Assembly (NCBI RefSeq): GCF_047495875.1
Contig: NC_092463.1
Coordinates: 2,613,057 to 2,677,056 of the forward strand
Reading direction: 5' to 3'
Source: Pithys albifrons albifrons
Lineage: Eukaryota; Chordata; Aves; Passeriformes; Thamnophilidae
DNA length: 64,000 nt
The notes under the pieces are model-generated. The model was not told the origin of the DNA. It searched no databases and was given only the letters and a program-made list of their open reading frames with translations. Made by a program: the position numbers and the translations under genes. Position 1 is the first letter of the stretch, and each line of letters opens with the position of its first letter. Below are positions 31,212 to 42,106 of this stretch, in pieces.

Positions 31212-32027
31212 ATGGAGACTAAGGGTTACCAGTGCCGCAGCAGCCGGTACATCGAGAGCGGACAGTCGGCGGTGCCCAGCTCCGTTCTGTTCGCCGCCGG
31301 GCTTTTGGGGAACGTGCTGGCCTTGCTGCTGCTGGGGCAGCACCGGCGGCGTTCCCGGTCCCCCGGGGGCCGCCCGCCGCGGGTCTCGGCGTTCTACGTG
31401 CTGGTCACCGTGCTGGCCGTCACCGACCTGCTGGGCAAGTGCCTGCTCAGCCCCATCGTCCTGGCCGCCTACGCCTACAACCGCAGCCTCAGCGAGCTGG
31501 GGCCGGGCGGGCGCAGCGAGGGCGAGCCGGGTGTCCTCTGCCAGCTCTTCGCCTTTCTCATGGCCTTCTTCGGGCTGGCCCCCACCCTGCTGCTGCTGGC
31601 CATGGCGCTGGAGTGCTGGCTGTCCTTGGGGCATCCCTACTTCTACCGGAGGCACCTCACCCGCCGGCTGGGCGTCACGCTGGGGCCGGCGGCGGCCGGG
31701 CTGTGCGCCCTGTTCTGTGCCCTGCCGCTGCTGGGCTTTGGGGTGCCCATGCAGTACTGCCCGGGCACGTGGTGCTTCATCCGGATGGCCGGCGGCACCC
31801 CGCGGGAGCTGGGCTTCCCCGTGCTCTACGCCAGCCTCATGGGGCTGCTGGTGTTGGCCATCGGCGCCTGCAACGTGAGCAGCATGAGGCACCTCTACGG
31901 CATGGCCCGGAGGCAGCCCCGCCGCGGACCCCCCGCCGCCGCCGCCCCCCGTATGGAGGAGCTCGACCACCTAGTCCTGTTGGGGCTCATGACCGTCCTG
32001 TTCACCGTCTGCTCCCTGCCGCTCATC
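31212..32027 (+). CDS. PTGDR: PTGDR coding exon 1 (TM1-TM6)
   Basis: 272 codons ending CSLPLI, with donor GTGAGT. The single intron falls at the end of TM6 in phase 0, the same site as in PTGER2. Confidence 0.96.
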
Positions 32028-34708
32028 GTGAGTAATCCCTAACCCCGACGGTCCCCTCCTCCAGGAAACACCCCCTGCACCTGTCCCAGCCCCTTCCTCT
32101 GCCCCTGGGAGCTCGAGTGGTGGATTTGCAACCCCCACCCCCTAAATACCCACCACTGGGTTGGTCGTTTTGTTAACTTCCTTGGGAAGTAATTCTTCCT
32201 CACCACCCCCTCCTCCCAAGGATGTTGGATTGTTGATTTGGCCCCCCTGAAATAGCCCCTGACCCTGCCATGGGGGTCAGACCATTGCCTAATCCCTAAA
32301 TACCCACCACCCCATCCCCAGAGGTGTTGGTCATTGTATTAATTCCCTTGGGAATTAATCATTCCTCACCACCACCTCCTCCCAGGGATGTTGGATTGTG
32401 GATTTGGCCACCTTGGAATAGTCCCTGCCTTGTCCATGGGGGCCAGACCATTATCTAAAACCTCTTAGAACAACCCACACACCAGCCCCACTCAGTCTTG
32501 GGGCGGTCAAATTGTTGATTTTCCCCTTTGGAATAAAACCTGGCACCACCACCTGCTCCTGGGGTCTCAGGGCAATACTTTATCCCCCTCTAAATACTTC
32601 CAGACTCTGCCCAGAAGGATCAGATCATTGCCTAAAATCCCTTGGAATAACCCCCCCCCCCCCCATCATCACCACCCACTCCCGGTAAGGTCAGGCCATT
32701 GCTTTAGGCCCTTGGAATAAACCCTGGCACCCCCCCTCCTCCATTCCTGGAGATGCTGGGGAGTTGTTGCTTTAGTCCCCTCTGAATAACCCGCCCCTAC
32801 TCCCCAGTCTCCAAGGGTCAGGTTATTGCTTTGATCCTCTTGGAATAATCCCCCCTACCACCACTATCCCATTCTGGGAGGTTCCCCCTGCTCAACACCA
32901 ACATCATGTTCCCAGTCCTTAATTTGTTGCTTTAAACTTCATGGAATAACACCCCCCATGCCCCCCATCACCACCATTCTGTGACAGACATGTCAGGGGG
33001 GTCAGATAATCACTTTTCCCCCTCTCTAAGTGTCTGCCACCCTGTCCCAGGGATGTTGTTGTTGCTTTAACCCTTATGGAATAAAACCCCAGCCTGGGAT
33101 TGGTGGGGGTTAATTCGTTGCTTTAATCCATCTGGAATAACTGCAACACCCCAACCACCCTGTCCTGGGAGTTGATTTATTGCTCAAACTTCCTTGGAAT
33201 TCTGCCCCCCCATTCCAGGAATGGTTGGATCATTGCCCCCCAACCCCAGAATACCCACTTCTAGGACCACATCCCCAGGGATTACTTCATTGCCTTAAAA
33301 CCCCTGAAATACACCCCCCCCCTCCCCCCATCACTCTGCCCCAGAGGTACTGGGGGAATCAGGTAATTATTTTGGTCCCATCAGAGTGTCTCCCACCCCA
33401 ACCCAGGAGTTTGGTTGCTTCATTAACTCCATTGGAATAACATCCATGCCCCCTTCATCACCACCCCTCTGTTCCTCTGGGGTTGCCCCAGAGATGTTTA
33501 AGTTTTGGAGGGATGTCAGTTCATTGTATTAGACCCTTCAAACGTCCCCCCCTTCTCAACCCTGTTAGACCCTTCAATAAAACCCCCCATTCCCTCTCCC
33601 CTATCCCAAAGGTGCTGAGTAGATCCAGCTGGCTTTGAACTGTACTGGATCTAGTGGAAATATTCTCTGAAATCCTCCCACTTCTTCCCCAGGGGTGGGG
33701 GTCCCACTGGTGGGGTGGGGTTGGGAGACTCTCAGCATGACAAAGCCCTTGTTGCCCCTCTCCAGGTCCCTGCAGCCCCATTTTGGCATCACCCTCTGTT
33801 GGCAGAGCTGGTGCCACAGAGGGGGTTACCCTGAATTCAGGGTGGGGTTGTGTCTGTGGGTGCTGCCACTGCCCTTGGTGACAACTTCCACCTCCTTTTC
33901 CTGCCCACTCTGGAACCAAATCGTGATGCATCAGCACCAGCAGCCCTGGCACAACTGTCTCATAGTGGTATTGTGATCAGCCTAGTGAAAATCCCGTGGT
34001 CCTCAAACAAGCAGGGTGAATCCCTGCCAGGGCCCTCTAACAAGCAGGGTGAATCCTTGCAGAGTTATCCAATGGATGCCAACTCCAATATCCGTGGCAG
34101 GGAGGGCAGCACGAGTGGGGTGCCCCAGCCCGGCACCCTCTGCTGCAGCCTGGAGAGGTCAAGTGCTTCCTTGATTCATGAAACAAACCCAGTCCCCAGG
34201 GCCACCTCCCCAGCTCTGACAGCCCGGCCCTGATGATGACATGGAGTTCTTGTGCCATGACCATCCATGATCCAGCCCCAACTGCCAGCTGGATCTGCAA
34301 CCCACAACACGTGCTGGTGTGGTGATGTGTGGGAATATTGAGTGGGTAAAACTTTTTTGCTGCCCTCAGAGTTTTTTTTTTTTACCCCTGTAGTGAGACC
34401 TTTCCTAATTTTTCTCTATTCCCTTGATTTTTTTTTGCCAGATCCGGGCGTACATGGGGGCCTTCGCCGCTGACTTCAACGAGAACGCCGACCTGAGCGC
34501 GCTGCGATTCCTCTCCGTGAACTCCATCGTGGATCCCTGGGTGTTCATCATCTTCCGCACCTCCGTGTTCCGTTCCTTCGTCCGCAGGGTTTGCCAGAGG
34601 CTCAATTCCCGCAAATCCAGCCTGAAAGGATGCACGCCGGGGGGTGACGGCCAGTTCTCGCCCCCGGGCTGGCGCAGGACAGACCCCCCTCAGCTCGGCA
34701 TCCCCTGA
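31212..34708 (+). CDS. PTGDR: PTGDR, prostaglandin D2 receptor DP1 (360 aa)
   Basis: A rhodopsin-family seven-helix receptor for prostaglandin D2 that couples to Gs and raises cAMP at the plasma membrane. Two coding exons, 31212-32027 and 34442-34708, give 360 residues (human about 359). Diagnostic segments are [29 protein letters not shown] (the DRY-equivalent is E134-C135-W136, as in human DP1), [10 protein letters not shown] (ECL2, C183 pairing with C110), [17 protein letters not shown] (TM6) and [16 protein letters not shown]294 in the last of these is the family's carboxylate-binding Arg. The start is the Met just before the receptor N-terminus (METKGYQC). The frame is open upstream to 30849, but that part is repeat-derived. 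The N-terminus lacks the Asn-glycosylation sequon of human DP1. EP2 is excluded by ECW and TM6 residues. Confidence 0.96.
32100..33620. repeat. Degenerate tandem repeat in PTGDR intron 1
   Basis: Many copies of a motif of the form TTGCTTTAATCCCTTGGAAT followed by AACCCCC, CACCACC, and TCCTGGGGAT/GTCAGG, at roughly 60-100 bp spacing. Copies are diverged, for example TTGGAATA at about 32415, 32529, 32651, 32713, 32838 and 33431. Confidence 0.85.
34442..34708 (+). CDS. PTGDR: PTGDR coding exon 2 (TM7 and tail)
   Basis: Encodes [22 protein letters not shown]7 with [15 protein letters not shown], and a basic Ser-rich tail ending [11 protein letters not shown] at 34706-34708. Acceptor is a T-run followed by GCCAG. 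Confidence 0.96.
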   Translation: MRAYMGAFAADFNENADLSALRFLSVNSIVDPWVFIIFRTSVFRSFVRRVCQRLNSRKSSLKGCTPGGDGQFSPPGWRRTDPPQLGIP

Positions 34709-35080
34709 GCGCGTGGCTCTGGCAGAAGCCGGTGGCTGCTGGTGAGGATGAGGAGCGAGCCTTCAGCCCCGCAGCCCTGCCCTGGAGCATCCCAAGGCAG
34801 CACAGGGCTGTGACAGGGAGGGACAGCGTCCAGCTCGCAGCGAGGGACGCTCTGAAGTGTTTCTGTCCCCTCCCCAGGCTGCGTTTCGCCCCGCAGAGGA
34901 ACCGGGGCGGGGCTCCGGGTACTGTGAATATTCCGAGCAGCAGCACTTTGTGGAGGGTTTGGGGAGCGCCCGGCTCCAGGAAGGCAGGAGGGGTTTGGTG
35001 TGTGGCTTCAGGGCAGGGAGGACGCACAGGGAGGAGAAGTCTGTGCGTGTCCCCATCAAATAAAGTGGTTTAGAGCCCTG
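34709..35080 (+). other. PTGDR: PTGDR 3' UTR
   Basis: About 370 bases to the AATAAA at 35059-35064. GT-rich sequence follows at 35065-35105. Confidence 0.8.
35059..35064 (+). promoter_or_regulatory. PTGDR: PTGDR poly(A) signal AATAAA
   Basis: Canonical hexamer, with a GTGGTTT and GTCCTGTGCGTG region downstream. Confidence 0.85.
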
Positions 35081-35329
35081 TTTCATCCCCTTGTCCTGTG
35101 CGTGATCCCCTTCCACACCAAGAGGGGTTATCTGGAGATGTTTTGGGGTGTCCCTGGACTGGGCAAGGGGTGTAAGGGAGCCTTTGGAGGTGTGGAGACT
35201 CAGAAAGTTGAGCAGCAACTCCTGATGTGATGAGGAGGAGTAGGGCAAGGAGGGTCCCTCCCTGGGATGCCCATCATCCATCCCCAGGATCCTCAATATC
35301 CCTCGAGCAGGGCTGTGGCTTCTCCACCA

Positions 35330-35720
35330 TTATCTTGCTCTTCCTGAAAAATTAATTCCTCCAAGCACTAATATTGCATTTGTGCTACTCAGATGTACCT
35401 GTCCTGCTGTAATTATTTTAATTCAGTATTTATGGTCATCCCAAGCCTTAATAAGAACAGTAATTGAGAGAACACAGAGCCTGGGTTGTACAACCTCTTG
35501 GTGCAAGCGTGCAAGCGAACGATCATTTTAATGAAAGATCCATTTCCCCTCAACCACACGTATTAACTGGCTTTAATATCTGCCTCAAGTGACCATTTAG
35601 GCCAAAAAAATTACAGTGCTCAACTGCTTGGTGTCCTTGGAGGAGACAGGGAGAATATTTCCCTCTGTTTAGTTAAGCCTCACCAGGTGTAACCGTGTTC
35701 CAGCCTGCTCTCACGTGATA
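35330..35720. other. AT-rich unique block, candidate conserved non-coding element
   Basis: Repeat-free, homeodomain-type TAATTA-like cores (AAATTAATTCC, TGTAATTATTTTAATTCAG), ATTGCAT and AATTGAG. It is unlike the G/C-rich flanks. Conservation cannot be tested here. Confidence 0.3.
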
Positions 35721-36200
35721 TTTACTCTTGGTGTCAAATAGATTCTGTTTTGGAAAGAAGGAATTCTGTCTTGGGGCTTTTTGGAGGTGACTTGCTTGGG
35801 TTGGCTCTGGCTGTTTGATCAGCCAGGTTTTCCCAGCTGGAGAAAAGGCAGAGCTGTGTTTGAGGATTGTTTTAGGGGGTACCTGCAAGCTCCCTACTTG
35901 GTGCCTCTCCTCGGGGTTTTCTAAGGCGGAATAAATGAAATGAGTGTTGGTTCAGGGATTGGTTTCATGTTACTGGTATGGTATTGACTTGGAGATGGCT
36001 CACGTGGGGCTGCAGAGTCAACAGCTCTGAGCCTGCGCTGTGGCTTTCCCTGGACCTGTTCCACCACCACCAGATGAGATAATGGTTCTGGAAAACCTTG
36101 CTGTCATCTACCCTGACCTGGGATCTCTTTCACCATACAGAACCATGCTCTACTCAGGGTAGATGGACCAGGCATGGCCACGCTGGGAGTGTTCAGTGAC
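35721..36200. other. Intergenic, no recognised feature
   Basis: Unique-looking sequence between the AT-rich block and a short CR1 end. Confidence 0.4.
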
Positions 36201-36201
36201 A

Positions 36202-36252
36202 CAGAATCACAGAATTGTTAAAGCGGAAAAGACCTCCAAGATCATTGATCCA
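36202..36252 (-). mobile_element. CR1 3' end, short
   Basis: AGAATCACAGAATTGTTAAA and AAGACCTCCAAGATCATTGA, the terminal ~50 bases of a diverged CR1 in reverse complement. Confidence 0.7.
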
Positions 36253-36339
36253 ATAATTAATTAACAAGCTGTGTGTGCTCTGTGTGTGCCCAGGCTGGGA
36301 TAGGGCACCATCCGCCCATGATCCCAGTGAAGATTCAGT

Positions 36340-36545
36340 CCCAGAGAGGCTTCAGGAGAGTTTCTTGCCCCAAGAAAGGTCCCTGCCCTAGGAGAGGTCC
36401 CTGCCCTAGAAGAGATCCCTGACCCAGGAAATGTCCCTGACCCAGGAAAGGTCCCAGCCCTAGGAGAGGTCCCTGCCCCAGAAGAGATCCCTGATCCAGG
36501 AAATGTCCCTGACCCAAGAAAGGTCCCAGGAAAGGTCTCTTCCCC
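36340..36545. repeat. 18-bp minisatellite (GGAGAGGTCCCTGCCCTA)n
   Basis: About eleven imperfect units, alternating CAGGAAATGTCCCTGACC and AGAGGTCCCTGCCCTAGA variants, which gives repeats of six residues in the minus-strand frame. Confidence 0.9.
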
Positions 36546-38384
36546 ATGATACATTTATTTAGAACTCAGGATAACCATGATCCATGGAAAGCAGCAGTTA
36601 AATCAACACAAAACAAAGCAGGTTCTTTATTAAGGTGCAAGAATAGACTCCATCCAAGCCCTGAGATGATGCAAACACCACAGTCTCTGACCCATCCATG
36701 AGTTTATCATCACAGGAAAGAAATCCTGAAGCCATGAGCACAGTGGGGTCTTGCAGGGTGCTGAGGTCACCCCCCTGTCCCTGCAGCATCCCTGTTCCCC
36801 AGCTGGGATCATGCATGTCCCTGTGACCTTGACACATTTATATGGCTTGGGTAGCACTTTTAATCTGAATTCTGCCCTTCCCGGTGTCCTACCTGCTGTG
36901 GGAGCAGACTTGGAGTCTCCAGCCAGCCACTGCTGCCTCTGGGCGAGCCAAGGGCCGGCTGCAGCCAACAGGGTTTGTGTTCAGGGCTGAGTGCCAGGCC
37001 GGCCTCCGGGCAGATAAATCATCGCTCCCCGGCGTTCCTGCGGCCCGGGACTGCCGTATGCCCGTCCTCTCCAGAGATGGCAGCACATCCCCAGTCAGGA
37101 CTCAGCCGGCCTGAGCACGACGAGCAAGGAGGCGATGGATGTTCTGCAGCCCAAGCTGGTCCCTTGGGCAAGCCAATTTTTAATGCAAAACATACATAGT
37201 TTGGGACTTCAGGAGTTGTGTCAAAGCTTAGATCCCCTTCTTCTTACTGAGCTTGGGAAAAAAAATGAAAGAGGAAAAGAAAATAAAAATTAAATAAAAA
37301 TTGAAATATAAAATCCCGGCAATGCACAGTTTAGTTGTAAATGTTGCTAAATAAGGACTAAAAAAGCCCGAGGGCTCAGGAATCTCCAGCCAAAGAGGTG
37401 AGAGCTGCTGTGAGCCCTCCCTGACTGCATCCTCCTCCCAGGCTCCTTGCACTGCTCAGTCATTCCCCCCAGGAGCTCTCTGTGCCAGTTTGCTCCCGTG
37501 CCAGCCATTCCCAAAGGGATGGACCTGATCTTAATGGAGGCAATAAAGAAATACTGCTCAGCTCGAGGATGTGTTTCATGCCAACAATGCTGGTTTTGGA
37601 GCTGTTTTTGTCCCTGCTACCCTCCAGGACTGCCAGCTGTCCTGTCCCACGCTGTCACTGATGTCACCAGCATCACCTCTCCCTTCTCCTTTCCTGGACG
37701 TAAATTGAGCAGTCAGGTTGGCTTTTTACAGCTCACAAAATCCAGACACAACTTTGTACAAGCTCATTTCCCGACAACTTGTTTCGTTCTTGCAAAGAGC
37801 CCAATTTTTTTTATTGTCTGCCTGCATTTTTCAGCTATTCTGGAAGCAGGAAGGCATGTGCCTGGGCAGGCAGCAGTGCTGGGGCTGCCAGGCACCCCAG
37901 CCAGGGCTGTGAGATGCAACCAGCCCGTAGGTGGCTTGAATTATTTTTTAACCCACGGATAACAAGCCAAGGCACCAAAACCCAGACCTGCTTTTCCAGG
38001 GGAGTCAATGAGGATTTTGGTATCACCAGAGTATGAGATGGGGATGGGAAAGCTTGGGAAGAAAAATGATGCCTGGCTTTGCTAAACACAAGTCAGATGG
38101 GGTTTTGGTTTAAAAGAGTTGAAATCCACCCATCCAGTCCATCCTGCCATGCACGAGAGGGCTGGTCCCTTCCATGTCTGCAATGCCAGAGCCATCCTTT
38201 AAAACTCACCTGGAATGGAGCAGGTTCCCAACATCCTCCTCAATCACAGGGGAAGCAAACTCCAGAGGTTCAATCCTCTATATGAAATTCATGAAGGTTT
38301 CCTACTAGCCCTGAGTGTTTTCTCCAATTAAGCCAACCCTGGAAATCTTCTCTTAGGGAAAACAATACCAGTGACCCTTGGGAG
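36546..38384. other. Intergenic, no gene recognised
   Basis: Unique sequence. An AT-rich patch lies at 37250-37320 (A-rich) and a possible non-coding element at 37700-37830. No coding signal I trust. Confidence 0.4.
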
Positions 38385-38825
38385 GATTTATAAGGGGTTG
38401 GAGCATGTCCAGAGAAGGGAACAGAGCTGGGGAGGGGGCTGGAGCAGCAGGAGTGGCTGAGGGAGCTTGGGGGGCTCAGCCTGGAAAGGAGGAGGCTCAG
38501 GGGGGACCTTCTCACTCTCTGCAACTCCCTGACAGGAGGGGGGAGCCGGGGCGGGGGTTGTTGGACAAGAGGAAATGGCCTCAAGTTGCACCAGGGGAGG
38601 CTTAGGTTGGATGTTGTGGAAAATGTCTTCATGGAAACTGTTGTCCATCCCTGGCACATCTGCCCAGTGCAGGGGTGGAGTCTGCATCCCTGGTGGGATT
38701 TAAAAGCTGTGTGGATGTGGCACTTGAGGACATGGGTCAGTGGTGGCCTTGGCAGTGCTGGGGGAATGGTTGGACTCAATGATCTCAGAGGACTTTTCCA
38801 GTGTAAACAATTCTAGGATTCTATA
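38385..38825 (+). mobile_element. CR1 element (about 440 bp)
   Basis: Sense CR1 with ACAAGAGGAAATGGCCTCAA, TTGCACCAGGGGAGGCTTAG, GGACTCAATGATCTCAGAGG and the terminal ATTCTAGGATTCTATA. Confidence 0.92.
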
Positions 38826-40035
38826 TGGACCTTAGAGGCAAGACACATGAGCTAAACATGGAAACAAAAGGAAGAAAACAAGCACTTCCCAAGAAATGGA
38901 CAAATTGTACCAAGTGGCACATTCCTGGTTTTGAGCTCAGAAAGGGAAATAAAAAAACAAAAGCCCATCAATTTTCCTATTATTGCAAAAAAATCCCATC
39001 AGAGACAACTGTCAGTTGAGAAGGCTGAAGCCCCAGATGAGTATTTAAGGCTCCATTAGCTGCCAGGAAAATGAGCTCCAGAAGAAGCCAAACCCCCTTC
39101 CTGAGCTGTGACACGGAGGACCAGAAAGGAGTGGGAGGCTGGAAAAAGCCTTGGAGCAACCCCCCTACGTGATGCTTACTGCTTGGAAAAGGTCTCCAGA
39201 TGTGAAAACTGGAGATGCATGGATGGATCAGGACAGGATTTGGCCTCGGCTCCTTTTTTAACCTGAATTTGTGGGTACTACAGAGGGTCAAGCATGCCAG
39301 GATACCGTCCAGCCCTCAGGAAACCAACAGGATGACTCCCACCATCAGATGTGTCCATCTACTTTGGTGCTGTGCTGGATCAGTTCCACAGGGCTGAGAG
39401 GGAGGATAAAAGAGCTCCTGGGATGTGTGTTTTAGTGTCCTACCTGACTGCAGGATTAGTCTGGGATGGCTAAAACACTGTCCCCTCCACCTCTTTGGCT
39501 GTGAGAACAGGCACGACTGGAGCTGTGGTGGCCCTGCCACTAGTGAGGTGACAGCTCATCCTCCCCACCACACTGAAGAAGCCTTTTTTGCTGTGCAAGG
39601 GAAGAAACCAAAGCTGAGGACTAGGAGTGGCCCCTCGGAAATGGAGGTGCTGTCACCAACCGCAGCTCACCCGGCTCTGGAGTTTGCTGTGCACCCAATT
39701 TCCTTGACGAAGTTCCTGTTACAAAATCAAGGTTTTAAAAACAACAGCTGAAAAGGCACTTGTGGCCTCAGCCTGCTGTGTCTGTGCTGGAATCATTGAT
39801 GCTGCAGGGTTTCACTGTGGTTTGGGGGACCAGGTGTGTGGAGAAAATTAAAAATGGACTAGTTACAGCTGCTGGAATAGTCCCAGGGCCAGAGGAGGTA
39901 AAAGGCTTTCTACCCTTGAGGGGTCTAGAAGTAACTTGTGAAGCACCTACTGCTTAAATAAAGGCAGCTTGAGAGAGGGGTGGTGTCCTGAAGGATGGAG
40001 AGAACACCCAAGGCTGTTGGGCTTGAGCATGTGGA
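38826..40035. other. Intergenic, no recognised feature
   Basis: Unique-looking sequence. Short frames only. Confidence 0.4.
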
Positions 40036-40041
40036 TGTCTC

Positions 40042-40152
40042 ATCCCTGGAAGTGTTACGGGCCAGGTTGGATGGGGTCCGGAGTAACCTTGTCTAGTGAA
40101 AGGTGTCCCTGCCCATGGAATTGGTGTGGAACAAGATGGTCTTTGAGGTCAC
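40042..40152 (+). mobile_element. CR1 3' end fragment
   Basis: Sense CR1 end from CATCCCTGGAAGTGTTACGG to the GATGGTCTTTGAGGTC block. The terminal segment is lost. Confidence 0.85.
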
Positions 40153-40399
40153 TGGCTGCAAGCTGCACCCTCATAGGGACCTCTGATGACATAGAGAGGG
40201 GGACAACTGGGACATGGTGTGGATTTGGCCATGGGGCAGGGAGTTCTGCATGGGCTCCAGGTGCCTCTGGGGCCATGGAAACGCCCCACACACAGAGCCT
40301 GGTTTCTGCTGGGGCTCCCCAGTAGCCACCCCATACCAGACTGAGGGAAGTGGCACTGGGGTCATAGTGCTTTGAGGTCCTTGGGCCAGCAGCAGGGCT

Positions 40400-41085
40400 G
40401 GCTGTGCTTTGGAGGTCCCAGAGCAACACTGGGACTCTCAGACCAGTCCGGGGCTGGCTGCATGTGGGGCTCCTGGACTGGTCCCAGGGCTGGCCATGCC
40501 ACTGGGCTCCCAGATCAGCATCAGGGCTAGCTCAGTGTTGGGGCTCCCAAATCCATACAGGGACTCCTGAACTGGGACCAGCACTGGACATGCAAGGGAC
40601 TTCCAGACCAGGACTGGGACTCCCAGACCAGCATAATGATTGGCTGTGAGAGGGGCTCCAGGACCGGCACCGAGACTCCTGCACCGGTACTGGGACTCTT
40701 GAACCCGCACCGGGACTGGGCGTGTGAGCCACTCGGGAGCTGCTCCGGGACTCCTTGACCTGCACCGGGTCTGGAGCGAGGACTCCCGGAGCCGCACGGT
40801 GGCTCGCAGACTGGAACCGGGGATGGCCGTGCGAGGCGCTCTCGGTCGGGCACTGGAGCTGGGCGTGCTTCGGGATCCCGCAGCGCTACCGGGGATACCG
40901 GACTAGCATCGGGATTAGCCCAGAGATCCTGGGGCCGCACCGGGACTCTCGAACCGGCATCGGTCTCAGACCGGCCTCGGGACTGCCCGGGGCTCTCAGA
41001 CGGACCTCAGGACTCTCGGACTGGTCCCGGGTCTGGCCGAAGCTCCCAGAGCGGCTCCGGGACTCTCGTCCCGCCGGGGTCCATC
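40400..41085. repeat. Degenerate minisatellite upstream of PTGER2
   Basis: Repeated GGGACTCYCRGACYRGYAC and GGGGCTCC phrases, about 24-48 bp apart, progressively more CpG-rich towards PTGER2. It ends about 170 bases before the start codon. Confidence 0.85.
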
Positions 41086-41260
41086 CCTGCGTATCTCCCA
41101 CCGCCGCTCCCGTCCATCCCTCGGGGCCGGGGCGGGGCCGGGGGCGGTGCTGGGGCCGGGGCCGGGGGCGGCGGGCGGGGCGGTGCCGTCGGGGCGGGCG
41201 GTGGCGGTGGCGGTGCCGGGGTAGCCGCGCAGTTTGTCGTGGGGCGGCGGCGGCGGAGGG
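41085..41260 (+). promoter_or_regulatory. PTGER2: PTGER2 GC-rich promoter
   Basis: Extremely G-rich stretch (GGGGCCGGGGCGGGGCCGGG from 41124, then GGGCGG boxes) with Sp1 and G-quadruplex potential immediately 5' of the start. No TATA box. Confidence 0.75.
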
Positions 41261-42106
41261 ATGAACGGGACGGGACGGGGGTGCGGGCGCGGCGGGACAG
41301 CGCTGCCGGCCGGGGTTCACCCTCTGGTCAGCGCCCTCATGTTCTCGGCCGGGCTCCTGGGCAACCTCCTGGCGCTGGGGCTGCTGCTCCACGGCCGCCG
41401 CGGGCACCGCCAGCGCCCGCCCGCGCTCTTCCACGTCCTGGTGCTGGCCCTGGTGGTCACCGACCTGCTGGGCACCTGCTCCGTCAGCCCTTTCGTCCTG
41501 GCGTCCTACCACCACAACCTCACCCTCAACGCCCTGGCCCGCGGAGGGCACATCTGCCTCTACTTCGGCTTCGCCATGAGCTTCTTCGGCCTCGCCACCA
41601 TGCTCATCCTCTTCACCATGGCGCTGGAGCGGTGCCTGGCCCTGGGGCAGCCGTACTTCTACGAGCGCTTCCTCAGTCCACGCACGGGCTTGGTGGCCCT
41701 GCCCACCATCTACACCTTCTCCGCCGCCTTCTGCTCGCTGCCGCTGGTGGGCTTTGGGCGCTACGTCCAGTACTGCCCCGGCACTTGGTGCTTCATCCAG
41801 ATGCACCTGGATAACCACCATGGCGGCCGGGAGGCGGCTGGGCTGAATGTCACCTTCTCGCTCCTCTACGCCACCCTGCTCCTCTTCCTCATCCTGGCCG
41901 TGCTGCTCTGCAACCTCAGCGTCATCGTCAACCTGGCCCGCATGCACCGGCGTGGGCAGCGGACACGCCGCATGGCCACGCTCGAGCAGCCCCGCGCGGC
42001 CTCGGGCTGCGGCCGGCGCATGTTCTCCATGGCCGAGGAGATCGACCACCTCCTCCTCCTCTCCATCATGACCATCACCTTCGTCATCTGCTCCCTGCCC
42101 TTCACG
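41261..42106 (+). CDS. PTGER2: PTGER2 coding exon 1 (TM1-TM6)
   Basis: 282 codons ending CSLPFT, then donor GTGAGT. Very GC-rich. The intron position matches PTGDR exactly, which supports tandem duplication of the pair. Confidence 0.96.
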
